Shown here piece by piece: positions 27,184-34,481 of a stretch of 64,000 nucleotides of DNA; position 1 is the stretch's first letter, and each line of letters starts with the position of its first letter. A model generated the notes under the pieces. The model was given only the letters and a program-made list of their open reading frames with translations. It was not told the origin of the DNA and did no database searches. The stretch comes from Bradyrhizobium diazoefficiens (GTDB lineage Bacteria; Pseudomonadota; Alphaproteobacteria; Rhizobiales; Xanthobacteraceae), in assembly GCF_016599855.1 (NCBI RefSeq), contig NZ_CP067041.1, forward strand, positions 3,844,001 to 3,908,000. Reading direction: 5' to 3'. A program made the position numbers and the translations under genes.

Positions 27184-28113
27184 TCAGTACAGGCCGCGGC
27201 CAGTGAGGATGCTGCGCGCTTCGGCTGCGCCGCCATCGGCGGCGACAGGACCACTATCGGTGGCATAGCGGCCGTCCTCGTCATAGGACACTTGGCGGGC
27301 GTTCTGGAGCGCCCGGCCCCGGCTGCGGCTCGAGGCCGACATTTCCGAGGTCGCGTTGATCGAGGCGACGTCGGCTGAGGTATTGCCGAGGCTGTAGGGC
27401 CGTCCCTCCGGCATCGGAACCTCGCCGCGGATGGCCCCACGGTTCGACGACGGCAGCTCCGGTACGAACGGCCGGGCCGAGGCGACGCGGACCATCGAGG
27501 GCGACGGCGCCGGAATGCCGGTGCGCAAGGTGGCGATCAACTGGCGATCGTCGGAGCCTTCCAGCGGCGCCCGTCCGACATATTCGACACGCACCCTGGC
27601 GACGCCATTGCCTTTGAACTCAAGCAGTTCGGCAGCTTTGTTCGAGACGTCGATGAGGCGGTTGCCGTGGTAGGGCCCGCGATCATTGACGCGGACGATC
27701 AGCGATTTGCCGTTGGACAGGTTGGTCACCCGCGCATAGCACGGCATCGGCAGGGTCGGATGCGCCGCCGTCAGCGAGGCCATATCGAACACTTCGCCAT
27801 TGGCGGTCAGGCGGCCGTGGAAATCATCGCCGTACCAGGACGCCATGCCCTCGGCGCGATAGTTGACGTCCTCCTCCGGCACGTAGGTCCGCCCGGCCAC
27901 CACATAGGGCTTGCCGACGCGGTAGGTGCCGCCGCCCTTCGGGACCGGCTCGCCCCAGGCCACGACTCGCGGGCTCGAGGACACGCCGTATTTGGGATCG
28001 ACCCGGCTGGCGAACTTGCCCGACGAGGCGCAATTGGCGAGCGCTAGGCAGGTCGCGACCACCGCAACGCTGCGCGCGGCCCGCACCACCGAATCTGACC
28101 GTCGGATCCCCAT
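27184..28113 (-). CDS. RlpA family septal-ring lytic transglycosylase-like lipoprotein
   Basis: About 309 residues from ATG 28113. A lipoprotein-type signal ends in LALANC, an imperfect lipobox with Asn before the Cys. The double-psi beta-barrel domain (about 95-190) carries GMASWYGDDFHGRLTANGE and VRVNDRGPYHGNRLIDVS, the hallmark of RlpA. The final 120 residues are low complexity and no SPOR domain is visible, unlike E. coli RlpA. RlpA proteins cleave denuded glycan strands at the septum; whether this one does is unproven. It is separated from the carboxypeptidase gene by the opposed epoxide hydrolase gene. Confidence 0.88.
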   Translation of the reverse strand: MGIRRSDSVVRAARSVAVVATCLALANCASSGKFASRVDPKYGVSSSPRVVAWGEPVPKGGGTYRVGKPYVVAGRTYVPEEDVNYRAEGMASWYGDDFHGRLTANGEVFDMASLTAAHPTLPMPCYARVTNLSNGKSLIVRVNDRGPYHGNRLIDVSNKAAELLEFKGNGVARVRVEYVGRAPLEGSDDRQLIATLRTGIPAPSPSMVRVASARPFVPELPSSNRGAIRGEVPMPEGRPYSLGNTSADVASINATSEMSASSRSRGRALQNARQVSYDEDGRYATDSGPVAADGGAAEARSILTGRGLY

Positions 28114-28480
28114 TCGCCCCAAATACCATTTCGCCGGAGACGGCTCCAATCCGCTTGCGTGCGGGGAGCGCCTTCCGGTCCTCAAGCTCCGAGACGGCCC
28201 ACCACCGTCTCAGAGGTGGTAACGATAACGCAACCCGAACACGGCGGAAATGGGGAGCCCACAGCGTTCGCGCCGGGATGGTAAACAGGACGTTTGGCAT
28301 TCTCCGTTGATCTACGGAGCATTGTGGGCCTCAGCGCTGCCTCCTCTGTGCCAGTCCTGCACAAGCTGTTGCGCCAAAAGCTCACTCCACTTCCATTGTC
28401 GCAGGCCTCACCGGAATTCTTTTGACTGTGCAAGGCCGCCCGCATCTTCTCGCGTGCAGGGGCGGGATTGGAATTTAACG

Positions 28481-28570
28481 ATGATCGAGACGGTTTCGGC
28501 ACTGATGGGTCTGGTGAGCGCGGGAATCTTCCTGGCCCATGCGTTTGAAGGCTACCGCACGAGGGCCTGA
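28481..28570 (+). CDS. 29-residue single-helix membrane peptide
   Basis: ATG 28481 opens a 29-codon frame, MIETVSALMGLVSAGIFLAH followed by AFEGYRTRA, with one membrane-length hydrophobic helix and a basic cytoplasmic end. It is coherent for a real micro-protein. The ribosome site is weak (GGGATTGGA). It lies in a run of similarly small genes. Function unknown. Confidence 0.42.
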   Translation: MIETVSALMGLVSAGIFLAHAFEGYRTRA

Positions 28571-28673
28571 GGGCACTCGCGCGGGCGACATTGCATCACC
28601 TCTTCATGACGGCGCGTTCGGATAATTTTAATCGATCCGATCGAGCATCGAGGACGAGAGCGACAGGTGTCCC

Positions 28674-28772
28674 ATGCGCAAACATGACCTCGTATCCGAT
28701 GGCTTTCTGGCTTTGACCGCTGGCGGGCTGATGCTGCTCTGCTCGAGCCTTGTTGCCCTGGCCTTCGGCTAA
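28674..28772 (+). CDS. 32-residue membrane peptide
   Basis: ATG 28674 starts a 32-codon frame, MRKHDLVSDGFLALTAGGLM then LLCSSLVALAFG, predicting one transmembrane helix after a polar N terminus. GACAGG lies seven or eight bases upstream. It is the second of three tiny plus-strand frames in about 600 bases. No family recognised. Confidence 0.38.
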   Translation: MRKHDLVSDGFLALTAGGLMLLCSSLVALAFG

Positions 28773-28931
28773 TCGTCAGCCTGCGCTTTCCTTTTTTCAG
28801 ATCGCTGCGCCACTGCGACGCAGCATCCTAGGTTCGAAGCGGGATTGCTCCGCTCCCGTTTAGTTGATTGAATTTTCGCGTTCGGCGCCTCGACTCAATT
28901 TCAAGAGGCCACACCGATCAAGGTGACGCAC

Positions 28932-29060
28932 ATGCTTGCCGAGAAATTCTTTCTGGTTCTGGAATCGCTGATCCGCGGCGGCCGGACCTATCCGGACGGA
29001 AGCCCCCGGGTCATCAGCACCTCGCCGCACGTCCCGGTGACACTGCCTAACCAGAAATAG
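28932..29060 (+). CDS. 42-residue conserved small protein
   Basis: ATG 28932 with AAGGTG seven bases upstream. The product, MLAEKFFLVLESLIRGGRTY then PDGSPRVISTSPHVPVTLPN, has an amphipathic N-terminal helix and a polar tail. I associate this KFFLVLE-x-L ... YPDGSPRV pattern with a small protein family present in multiple copies in Bradyrhizobium, from memory only. Function unknown. Confidence 0.55.
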   Translation: MLAEKFFLVLESLIRGGRTYPDGSPRVISTSPHVPVTLPNQK

Positions 29061-29089
29061 AAGCGGCGTGCGCACGGCGCTGATCGAGA

Positions 29090-29422
29090 TCAATCGCGGG
29101 GCTGACGCGATGCCGCCTCGAGCTGCGCCAACGCCTGGTGCAGGCACTCCTGGAGCTTTCGCGCGACCTGCGCGCGCGAAATCCCCTTGGCGGCAAGGTC
29201 GCTCGACACCTTGCTCAGGGTCTCGTCCATCGTCTGGTTCGCCAGATTGTCCGTGACCAGCGCCGTCGCGTATTCAGCTGCGGCATCGCCGCTGAGCCCA
29301 AGCTCGCCTGCGGCCCAGAGCCCGAGCAGCTTGTTCGACCGCGCCGCGGCCTTGAACATGAGCTCCTCCTCGTGGGCGAACTTTGCCTCAAAGCCCTGCT
29401 CGCGCTTGTCGAACGTGGTCAT
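29090..29422 (-). CDS. F1-ATPase inhibitor subunit zeta (DUF1476)
   Basis: A 110-residue helical protein starting MTTFDKREQGFEAKFAHEEE, the typical DUF1476 opening, followed by LMFKAAARSNKLLGLWAAGE. In Paracoccus the zeta subunit inserts its N-terminal inhibitory region into F1-ATPase to block reverse ATP hydrolysis; that N-terminal region is present here. An in-frame start four codons upstream exists but the shorter form matches the family. The family is restricted to alphaproteobacteria, supporting the taxonomic call. Confidence 0.88.
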   Translation of the reverse strand: MTTFDKREQGFEAKFAHEEELMFKAAARSNKLLGLWAAGELGLSGDAAAEYATALVTDNLANQTMDETLSKVSSDLAAKGISRAQVARKLQECLHQALAQLEAASRQPRD

Positions 29423-29659
29423 GGTCAGCTCCATTTGCGTTGCGCTGTTTGCTAGGGATAAGGAGCGAACGTCTGCGTGGTTCTCATCAATTGAGGATTA
29501 TTGAAGCTTCCGACCGAAGGCGAACGCGGTCAAGCCGCCGGACCGGAGCGAGGCGGCAATGTCAGGCTCGGACCAGCCTGGCCGGCCAAACAGCGCCATT
29601 TACGGTTTGTTAGGTAGACTCAGGGCCGCATGGCTCCCGGGGAAAACGAGAGTCGATCC

Positions 29660-29887
29660 ATGAAGAGAGAGATTCGGGAATTTCGACGGCTGGAGCGTGT
29701 GTGCCTGGAGCAGGCTGCGCTGTCGACCATGGATCTCGCGCGGACCGGGCTGCTCAAGGTCGCCGATGACTGCCGCCTGGCCGCGGAGGCCATCGAGGCT
29801 CTGCCCGCGTCCCGCGGCGCATTCGCCTACGCCGTCCAGGCGCTCAAGCTTGCGCTATCTGCCGCGCACACGCCCGGCCGCCACTGA
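29660..29887 (+). CDS. Small helical hypothetical protein
   Basis: A 75-residue product (MKREIREFRRLERVCLEQAA onward), rich in Arg, Ala and Leu and predicted to be entirely helical. LSTMDLARTGLLKVADDCRLAAEAIEAL resembles a short helical hairpin seen in small rhizobial hypothetical proteins. The ribosome site before ATG 29660 is weak. Function unknown. Confidence 0.5.
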   Translation: MKREIREFRRLERVCLEQAALSTMDLARTGLLKVADDCRLAAEAIEALPASRGAFAYAVQALKLALSAAHTPGRH

Positions 29888-29926
29888 CCGGCTGCAGGCT
29901 GGAGAAGCCTGACCGATCTGCCCTCG

Positions 29927-30118
29927 TCAGCCTTTGGCTTCGGCCGCCTCGCGGGCCAGCCGCTCGGCCCTCAGCCGCTCGCGATTGGCATAAAAGGCCT
30001 TCTGCGCTGCCTCATGGTCGCGCATCGCCTTCTCGGCCTCGATCCGGCGCGCCGCATCGCGCGCCTGGCGCTGTTCAGGGGTCAGGGGTTTGCGTCGGAA
30101 GGAAAGGTCTTCAGTCAT
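29927..30118 (-). CDS. Small charged helical protein under an EcfG-type promoter
   Basis: A 63-residue product, MTEDLSFRRKPLTPEQRQAR then DAARRIEAEKAMRDHEAAQK and a C-terminal Ala/Arg/Glu helix. It is cytoplasmic, highly charged and probably a single long helix. No Shine-Dalgarno sequence precedes the ATG. An EcfG-type promoter ends only eight bases upstream of the start codon, so the transcript would be nearly leaderless. It is likely a stress-induced small protein. Function unknown. Confidence 0.62.
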   Translation of the reverse strand: MTEDLSFRRKPLTPEQRQARDAARRIEAEKAMRDHEAAQKAFYANRERLRAERLAREAAEAKG

Positions 30119-30126
30119 GGCGAGAT

Positions 30127-30151
30127 AACGCGAAAGTTGTCAGCGGGTTCC
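30127..30151 (-). promoter_or_regulatory. EcfG-type general stress promoter (minus strand)
   Basis: On the minus strand GGAAC (30147-30151) and CGTT (30127-30130) are separated by exactly 16 bases, matching the EcfG consensus. The next start codon on this strand is at 30118. Confidence 0.6.
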
Positions 30152-30305
30152 GCTGGAACGTCTGCGCCTTGCATGAAGACGATCCGACAAAATGTCGAAA
30201 ACAACCCCATGCACAGTAGCCAAGTCCCGCTGAGATAAGGCTTTTCGAGATTGGGCCAACGAAGGCCCGCCGGTTCACCCTCGGCAGGCCGCCGTATTCG
30301 ACGCG

Positions 30306-30644
30306 CTACCTGTAGATGTGGTAGATGTGGCGGTGGCCTCTGTGGGGCCGAGCCGGACGCTGGAGCCCGCCGGCTCCATTGCCGCCATTGGACGATGCTC
30401 CCGTTCCAGCGCCCGTAGTCCCGGCCGAGCCTGTCGTACCGACGCCTCCCACCCCCGCGGATCCACCCGCTCCTCCAGTTGCGCCAGCCGATCCAGTCCC
30501 TGCACCGGCGCCAGCCCCGCCTCCCGCACCACCTGATCCGCCTCCCGCACCGCCTGATCCGCCTGTGCCCTGGGCGTAGGCAACGCCGATTGATCCGCCT
30601 GCCAGCAAGGCGCACGTCAACACTGAGAAAATGATCTTTCGCAT
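30306..30644 (-). CDS. Secreted Gly/Ala/Ser/Thr-rich low-complexity protein
   Basis: A 112-residue product with a clear Sec signal peptide (MRKIIFSVLTCALLAGGSIG, cleavage after AYA). About 65 residues of GGAGG/GSAG/GTGA repeats follow, then a basic His/Arg/Tyr tail (RPHRGHRHIYHIYR). The signal peptide supports this strand as coding; the opposite strand gives only a shadow frame of Pro/Ala. A structural or surface role is possible. No family assigned. Confidence 0.66.
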   Translation of the reverse strand: MRKIIFSVLTCALLAGGSIGVAYAQGTGGSGGAGGGSGGAGGGAGAGAGTGSAGATGGAGGSAGVGGVGTTGSAGTTGAGTGASSNGGNGAGGLQRPARPHRGHRHIYHIYR

Positions 30645-30951
30645 ATCAAGGCTCCTGTTTGTCGTGCGGGGCTAACAGAGCCCGCCAAAGGACGTTCCTA
30701 CCGCCGCTCGAGCCAACGGCGTCCTGGCGTTGCATAATGGAGCCTTGCGGCTTGCTCCGCTTCGTCCGCGCGATGAGCCTGCTGGTGTGCGATCGGCTGC
30801 AGGCAATCGCCAACCCAGACCTTACGCCGCAAGGCGGGGCCGGTTCTCCGCGTTTCGTTCCTCTGCTATCCACAGGAACCAGGGCCCAGACCTGCCATTA
30901 GCTTCGGCCCTTAAAGCTCTCTTTGAGGACGTCATCGCCGGGAGAATCGAG

Positions 30952-31206
30952 ATGCGAACCACAATCATGGCCCTGTTGATCCTTCTGGGATCTCTTCCTG
31001 CTGCACACGCAGAACGCGATTATCCCTGGTGTGTCGTTGGCGACGACCTCGGTTGGCCCGGCGAGTGCATGTATTCGACCCGGGAGCAATGCATGGCTTC
31101 GTCATACGGCCGTTGGAACACGACCTGTGACATCAATCCGCGCGTGAGGTTCAGGCAGCAGGCCGAGCCTGCGCCAAAGGAGCGGCGGCAACGACGAGGA
31201 TATTAG
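30952..31206 (+). CDS. DUF3551-like small secreted protein
   Basis: An 84-residue product with a signal peptide (MRTTIMALLILLGSLPAAHA) and a mature part of YPWCVVGDDLGWPGECMYST and REQCMASSYGRWNTTCDINP. The YPWC ... C ... (S/T)xEQCMA ... C pattern with four Cys is characteristic of DUF3551 proteins, abundant in Bradyrhizobium. ATG 30952 has GGGAGAA upstream. Two disulfides are likely. Function unknown. Confidence 0.72.
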   Translation: MRTTIMALLILLGSLPAAHAERDYPWCVVGDDLGWPGECMYSTREQCMASSYGRWNTTCDINPRVRFRQQAEPAPKERRQRRGY

Positions 31207-31807
31207 CGGCCTCCTGTTCGTGCCACTTCTTCAGGGGGCCTTTGGAAGATGCGTGCAACCATCCTCTTCGCTTCCTGGACTTCGCGCTCTAGCTCTTCGT
31301 CTGTCGGTCCTCCGTCCTGCTCCCATACGCCATCGGGGCGGAGACGCAACAAGCGGACACGCATGTCGCGCATTGCTTCCGGCGTCATCACGTAGGCGGC
31401 AACGTCTGCACAGCCATCTTGAATTCGCCGCCTTAAGGCGATGGGTTCCGTCGATGACGTGCGTGCCGTTGAAAGCGACGATGACAGGATGGGGTCCTCC
31501 CTCCGCTGCACTGTCATAGCGTCGACTACCGCTTGGACAAATTCGTATCCGGCGATGTTTTGTTTTATTCGGCCGTCAATCGGAAATCGACGCGGAGCCG
31601 AGTTCGACGATCGAATGGTATCGTCGCATGTCGAGATGTTTATGGTGCCCCATCGCTCGTGATAGTGGCACTCGTCGTTGGGCATTGCCGCGACAATCGC
31701 ACACCGCCCGGTTGGTGAATCGAAGTGGTGGCCACGCGTTGCAGCTCTGGCTCGTACCCAGGCAGCATGGCGGCAATCTCAGCGTCGGTTCGATTGTTCC
31801 GAGGCAT
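31203..31807 (-). pseudogene. ParB-like domain gene broken by several frame switches
   Basis: No single frame encodes a complete protein, but a continuous sensible product appears by moving between the three minus-strand frames. The order is MPRNNRTDAEIAAMLPGYEP (from 31807), HHFDSPTGRCAIVAAMPNDE, RRYHSIVELGSASI, GRIKQNIAGYEFVQAVVDAM, then VIVAFNGTHVIDGTHRLKAA (about 31425-31480) and IQDGCADVAAYVMTPEAMRD to the stop at 31203. The VIDGTHRLK segment resembles the D-G-x-H-R box of ParB/sulfiredoxin-like domains. Up to five switches are needed. It is called a decayed gene; base-calling errors are the alternative. A 160-codon open frame covers only the last part. Confidence 0.6.
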
Positions 31808-32016
31808 CAAAAGATGCCCGTTGGAAGACGACGAATCAATGCCGAAGGGATGGTTTCCACGCAACTCTTAATTCTGCGTGTCGACAGATTTTTCGCGAAG
31901 GCTTGACTCTGATTTTTCTCGCATTTCGAGCGAATCAAGCAGAGCCTTTCCACAGGAAGCAAAGCATTTTTGCACAGTGATGTTGAGTGTGACGTTCCAA
32001 TTTGTGGAGCCGCTCG

Positions 32017-32460
32017 ATGACGGTCTGTCGCGATGTGTTCAGCCGGAGCAAGGATCCCGATGTCTTTCGGAGGATCGCTCAGGAGCTTTACGATCTTCCG
32101 TTTGGGGCATGGCGACCTTGGGAGGAAGATATCTTCTTGCCCGCGATGCTGCGCAAGCCCAAAGGCTATGTCTATTCCGAGACCGAGCGACTCAAGCTCT
32201 CCGAGCTGTGTTGGTTCTCGGACGAGGTACACGGCCATGACGGCGTAACCGTCGAAGCAATGATAGCCCGTTGTGTCAGCAGGCTTGCAGACATGGGCGA
32301 CGAAGAAGATTGGATCATCGAGTTAGCCGAACGTTGCGTTCCATTTGTGCGTCGGCGCCAGCTCCGCAACTTGGTCGCTTTATATGGCCTTACAGGTATG
32401 CCTATCGAGCGCGTCGACCTCAGCTTCGATTGGTGGAATCGCGAGCTTATGCCGGCCTAA
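32017..32460 (+). CDS. Hypothetical protein in AT-richer patch
   Basis: A 147-residue product starting MTVCRDVFSRSKDPDVFRRI, with GGAG eight bases upstream of ATG 32017. It contains ELYDLPFGAWRPWEEDIFLP and a helical second half ending YGLTGMPIERVDLSFDWWNR. It has no signal peptide and no membrane segment, and is rich in Trp, Arg and acidic residues. No family was recognised. Its stop overlaps the stop of the convergent gene by four bases. Confidence 0.6.
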   Translation: MTVCRDVFSRSKDPDVFRRIAQELYDLPFGAWRPWEEDIFLPAMLRKPKGYVYSETERLKLSELCWFSDEVHGHDGVTVEAMIARCVSRLADMGDEEDWIIELAERCVPFVRRRQLRNLVALYGLTGMPIERVDLSFDWWNRELMPA

Positions 32461-32828
32461 ACCGGGGTTTTTCGAGACTGCTCTTTTTGCCAGACCTCTT
32501 GTCGATCCGCCTGCATGATGAAGCTTGCCAATGGTGCAATATATTGAGCTCGGAACGTCAGATAGTCAGCTCGATCATAAATTAAAACAGAGATCACAAG
32601 CTCTTCGCAGTCGACGTATTCGACCAAGAAGCCCTCGTCGGGTGTCCGATAGACGTTCAATGTGTCAATCTCGCCAAAGCCCTCCATGGATCGGCAGCCG
32701 ACTCTTGAGAGCAGTTCGCTCCAACCAACTGCATCGCCGGAATCCAGCGCCTTCTGAAACCACTCCGGTGGGCTGCACTTAGACAGCTTGCCGCCCTTGA
32801 ATTCGTAGAGGTTGTCCTCGATCGCCAT
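32457..32828 (-). CDS. Hypothetical small acidic protein
   Basis: A 123-residue product starting MAIEDNLYEFKGGKLSKCSP. The ribosome site GGAGGACTGAGC lies directly before the ATG at 32828, which strongly supports translation. The sequence has a mixed alpha-beta pattern (WFQKALDSGDAVGWSELLSR, GFLVEYVDCEELVISVLIYD) and no membrane segment. No family was recognised. It converges on the neighbouring hypothetical gene and diverges from the GIY-YIG gene, sharing a 119-base promoter region with it. Confidence 0.6.
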   Translation of the reverse strand: MAIEDNLYEFKGGKLSKCSPPEWFQKALDSGDAVGWSELLSRVGCRSMEGFGEIDTLNVYRTPDEGFLVEYVDCEELVISVLIYDRADYLTFRAQYIAPLASFIMQADRQEVWQKEQSRKTPV

Positions 32829-32947
32829 GCTCAGTCCTCCAACATGATTCGCTCAAGAGTAAGATGCCACCTATCTTGACGCGGTAGGTAACGGCCACCC
32901 CTTCCCTCCGGACATTTCACCAGCAAACTGGATAGTCGGATCGAGAC

Positions 32948-33421
32948 ATGAGCACGTTTCTGCAGACCAGGTTGGTTCCGGAAGCCGAGTTCTGGACCGC
33001 TTTCGATCGGACTGGTGCAATCTACTTTATCCGCAACGTTGATGCTGATGCGATTAAGATCGGCCATTCACGAGATCCTGCAAAGAGACTCTCCAACCTT
33101 CAGGTTGGATGCAGTGGGCGTCTAGAGTTGATAGGAGTCATTGCCGCCGCTCGTGAAATCGAGCCAATCGTGCACGACCAACTCTTCGAAGGGCGGATCC
33201 GCGGTGAATGGTTTTGGGACCGCGGCGTGACGTCCCAATGGCTGTCCGACATGACACAAGGCGAACCGCTCTTCCGTCATGTTTGGAAATTGGTCCCGGG
33301 CCAAGAATTCGTCCTGCTATGGGATGCGACGACGAAGTCGCATACGAAGTTCGTCTTTGACCGAACAATTGGAAAGTGGGTGAATCAAAAGACCGGAGAA
33401 CTCGTCGAGAATCCGACTTAG
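32948..33421 (+). CDS. GIY-YIG nuclease family protein (T5orf172/MUG113-like)
   Basis: A 157-residue protein. The degenerate GIY-YIG core is visible as GAIYFIRNVDADAIKIGHSR, then DPAKRLSNLQVGCSGRLELI, the Glu/His helix IEPIVHDQLF and GRIRGEWFWDR. This arrangement (YFI-x(n)-KIG-x-S-x(2)-P-x-x-RL-x-x-LQ) is typical of the phage T5orf172/MUG113 subgroup. A catalytic Arg (RL) and a C-terminal Glu are present. The last 50 residues form a separate beta-rich tail. Members occur in phages and mobile DNA. Start ATG follows a weak ribosome site (CGGATCGAGAC). Confidence 0.75.
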   Translation: MSTFLQTRLVPEAEFWTAFDRTGAIYFIRNVDADAIKIGHSRDPAKRLSNLQVGCSGRLELIGVIAAAREIEPIVHDQLFEGRIRGEWFWDRGVTSQWLSDMTQGEPLFRHVWKLVPGQEFVLLWDATTKSHTKFVFDRTIGKWVNQKTGELVENPT

Positions 33422-34065
33422 CGCAGCGGCAATCGATCGGGCGCCCGAGATGAGTGTATCGAGCTCACCCGAGATCCGCTTCCGCGTTGACCGTCCTAGC
33501 AGCCGAGAAGGCCGCCCACTGGCTGCATCTCACCCTAGCCCAGTTCTAGAGATACGGCCCAAGCCCTTGGCCAGCAGCTTTCTGTCTGTCGTGACCAATC
33601 TAGAATTTCTCGCCGCCTGATGTTTGCTTAGCGGCCGGTCAACTGAATTCCCGCGGTTTCCACAGTGTACATAAACGATATCGGAAATGTTGTCTGGTTG
33701 GTCGGGTCGTGCATAAAGTGAGGGAGACCTCAGATCATTGATCAGAGGCCCCCCTCTGGGCGCGCCAGCACTCGAGAGGTTGGAAAGGCCGGAGGTCAGA
33801 TCTCCGGCCTTTCTGCTCTTGAGGCCCGAGCAACATAGTTCCCTTGGGATTCGGCTTCTCCAAAATCATGGCCGCAATCCACCGATTTCATGAGCGGTGG
33901 ATAGCTTGAACGCAATTTGTCCAGCGTGGTTGACGTTAAAAGTCGGGACTGATCCGAAGCCCACGCTTCCTATGCGACTCTGTCGATCGAGCTTGTGGGT
34001 TGATTTGTGAGGTGGCAGGCCTCGATAAAATAAACCCGAGTAATTTCAATTGTATATGGGATTTT
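33422..34065. other. AT-richer non-coding stretch next to tRNA-Ser
   Basis: About 640 bases without a convincing gene. A 56-codon frame from 33451 has no ribosome site. The only ordered element is a strong hairpin at 33783-33813, preceded by smaller inverted repeats at about 33729-33760. No integrase or attachment repeat was identified. Confidence 0.5.
33783..33813 (+). terminator. Strong hairpin, terminator or end of a small RNA
   Basis: A perfect 12-base-pair stem (GAAAGGCCGGAG / CTCCGGCCTTTC) with a 7-base loop, followed by TGCTCTT. The nearest upstream gene ends 360 bases earlier, so it may terminate an unannotated RNA rather than the GIY-YIG transcript. Confidence 0.55.
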
Positions 34066-34155
34066 TGGCGGAAGGGGTGGGATTCGAACCCACGGTACCC
34101 TTGCGGGCACGCCGGTTTTCAAGACCGGTGCCTTAAACCACTCGGCCACCCTTCC
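34066..34155 (-). tRNA. tRNA-Ser (anticodon UGA)
   Basis: Read on the minus strand the gene begins GGAAGGGTGGCCGAGTGG and ends with the T-arm GGTTCGAATCC, acceptor strand CCCTTCC, discriminator G and an encoded CCA. The anticodon loop is CTTGAAA, giving anticodon TGA (decoding UCA and possibly other UCN codons). The long variable arm between the anticodon and T arms is typical of serine tRNAs. The seven-base-pair acceptor stem is perfect. It forms the right boundary of the AT-richer patch. Confidence 0.96.
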
Positions 34156-34481
34156 AAGTCCAGAATGGCTGTCGCTTAACGCAGTCGGCGGCGCAAGGCA
34201 ACGCGAAGTTGGGGCCGTCGCTTAGCGCTGAACGTTTTGCCAAAGCCGGTCCATCAGGCGGGCGTCAGTTCGCTGCGCTAGCTTGGCCGATATCTCGGCG
34301 TTTCATCAACAGCCGAACCTTCAACAACCCCGGATACTGGCGACACCGCCCAGGGCGTTGCTGGTTGCGAGGTCCGGTTGGAGGTCCCCTCCATTCCGGG
34401 CCTCGGCGGGTTTGCCGCAAAAGAAAACGCGGCGCCCCCGTGATGAGGAGCACCGCGCGAAATTTTCCTTGTCGCGTCCGT
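34156..34481. other. Intergenic region beyond tRNA-Ser
   Basis: About 325 bases between tRNA-Ser and the secreted Tyr/Cys protein gene. It holds the terminator of that gene (34421-34456) and presumably the tRNA promoter. Open frames here are shadows with no ribosome site. Confidence 0.5.
34421..34456 (-). terminator. Rho-independent terminator
   Basis: On the minus strand a ten-pair stem (GCGGTGCTCC against GGGGGCGCCGC, two G-T pairs) with a short loop is followed by TTTTCTT. It lies about 25 bases beyond the stop of the secreted Tyr/Cys-rich gene. Confidence 0.65.

Noticed and set aside
30325..30579. Pro/Ala-rich plus-strand frame opposite the Gly/Ala secreted protein
   Set aside because: It is the antisense shadow of GGC/GCC-rich codons; only the minus strand has a signal peptide and a start codon with sensible context.
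30646..30901. Open frames of 75-80 codons on both strands between two secreted-protein genes
   Set aside because: Neither has a ribosome site, signal peptide or protein-like composition; the region is probably promoter DNA.
32895..32905. CCACCCCTTCC, an 11-base match to the tRNA-Ser 3' end, as a possible island attachment site
   Set aside because: It lies on the plus strand while the tRNA is on the minus strand, so the copies are inverted. Attachment repeats should be direct, and the match is short and simple.
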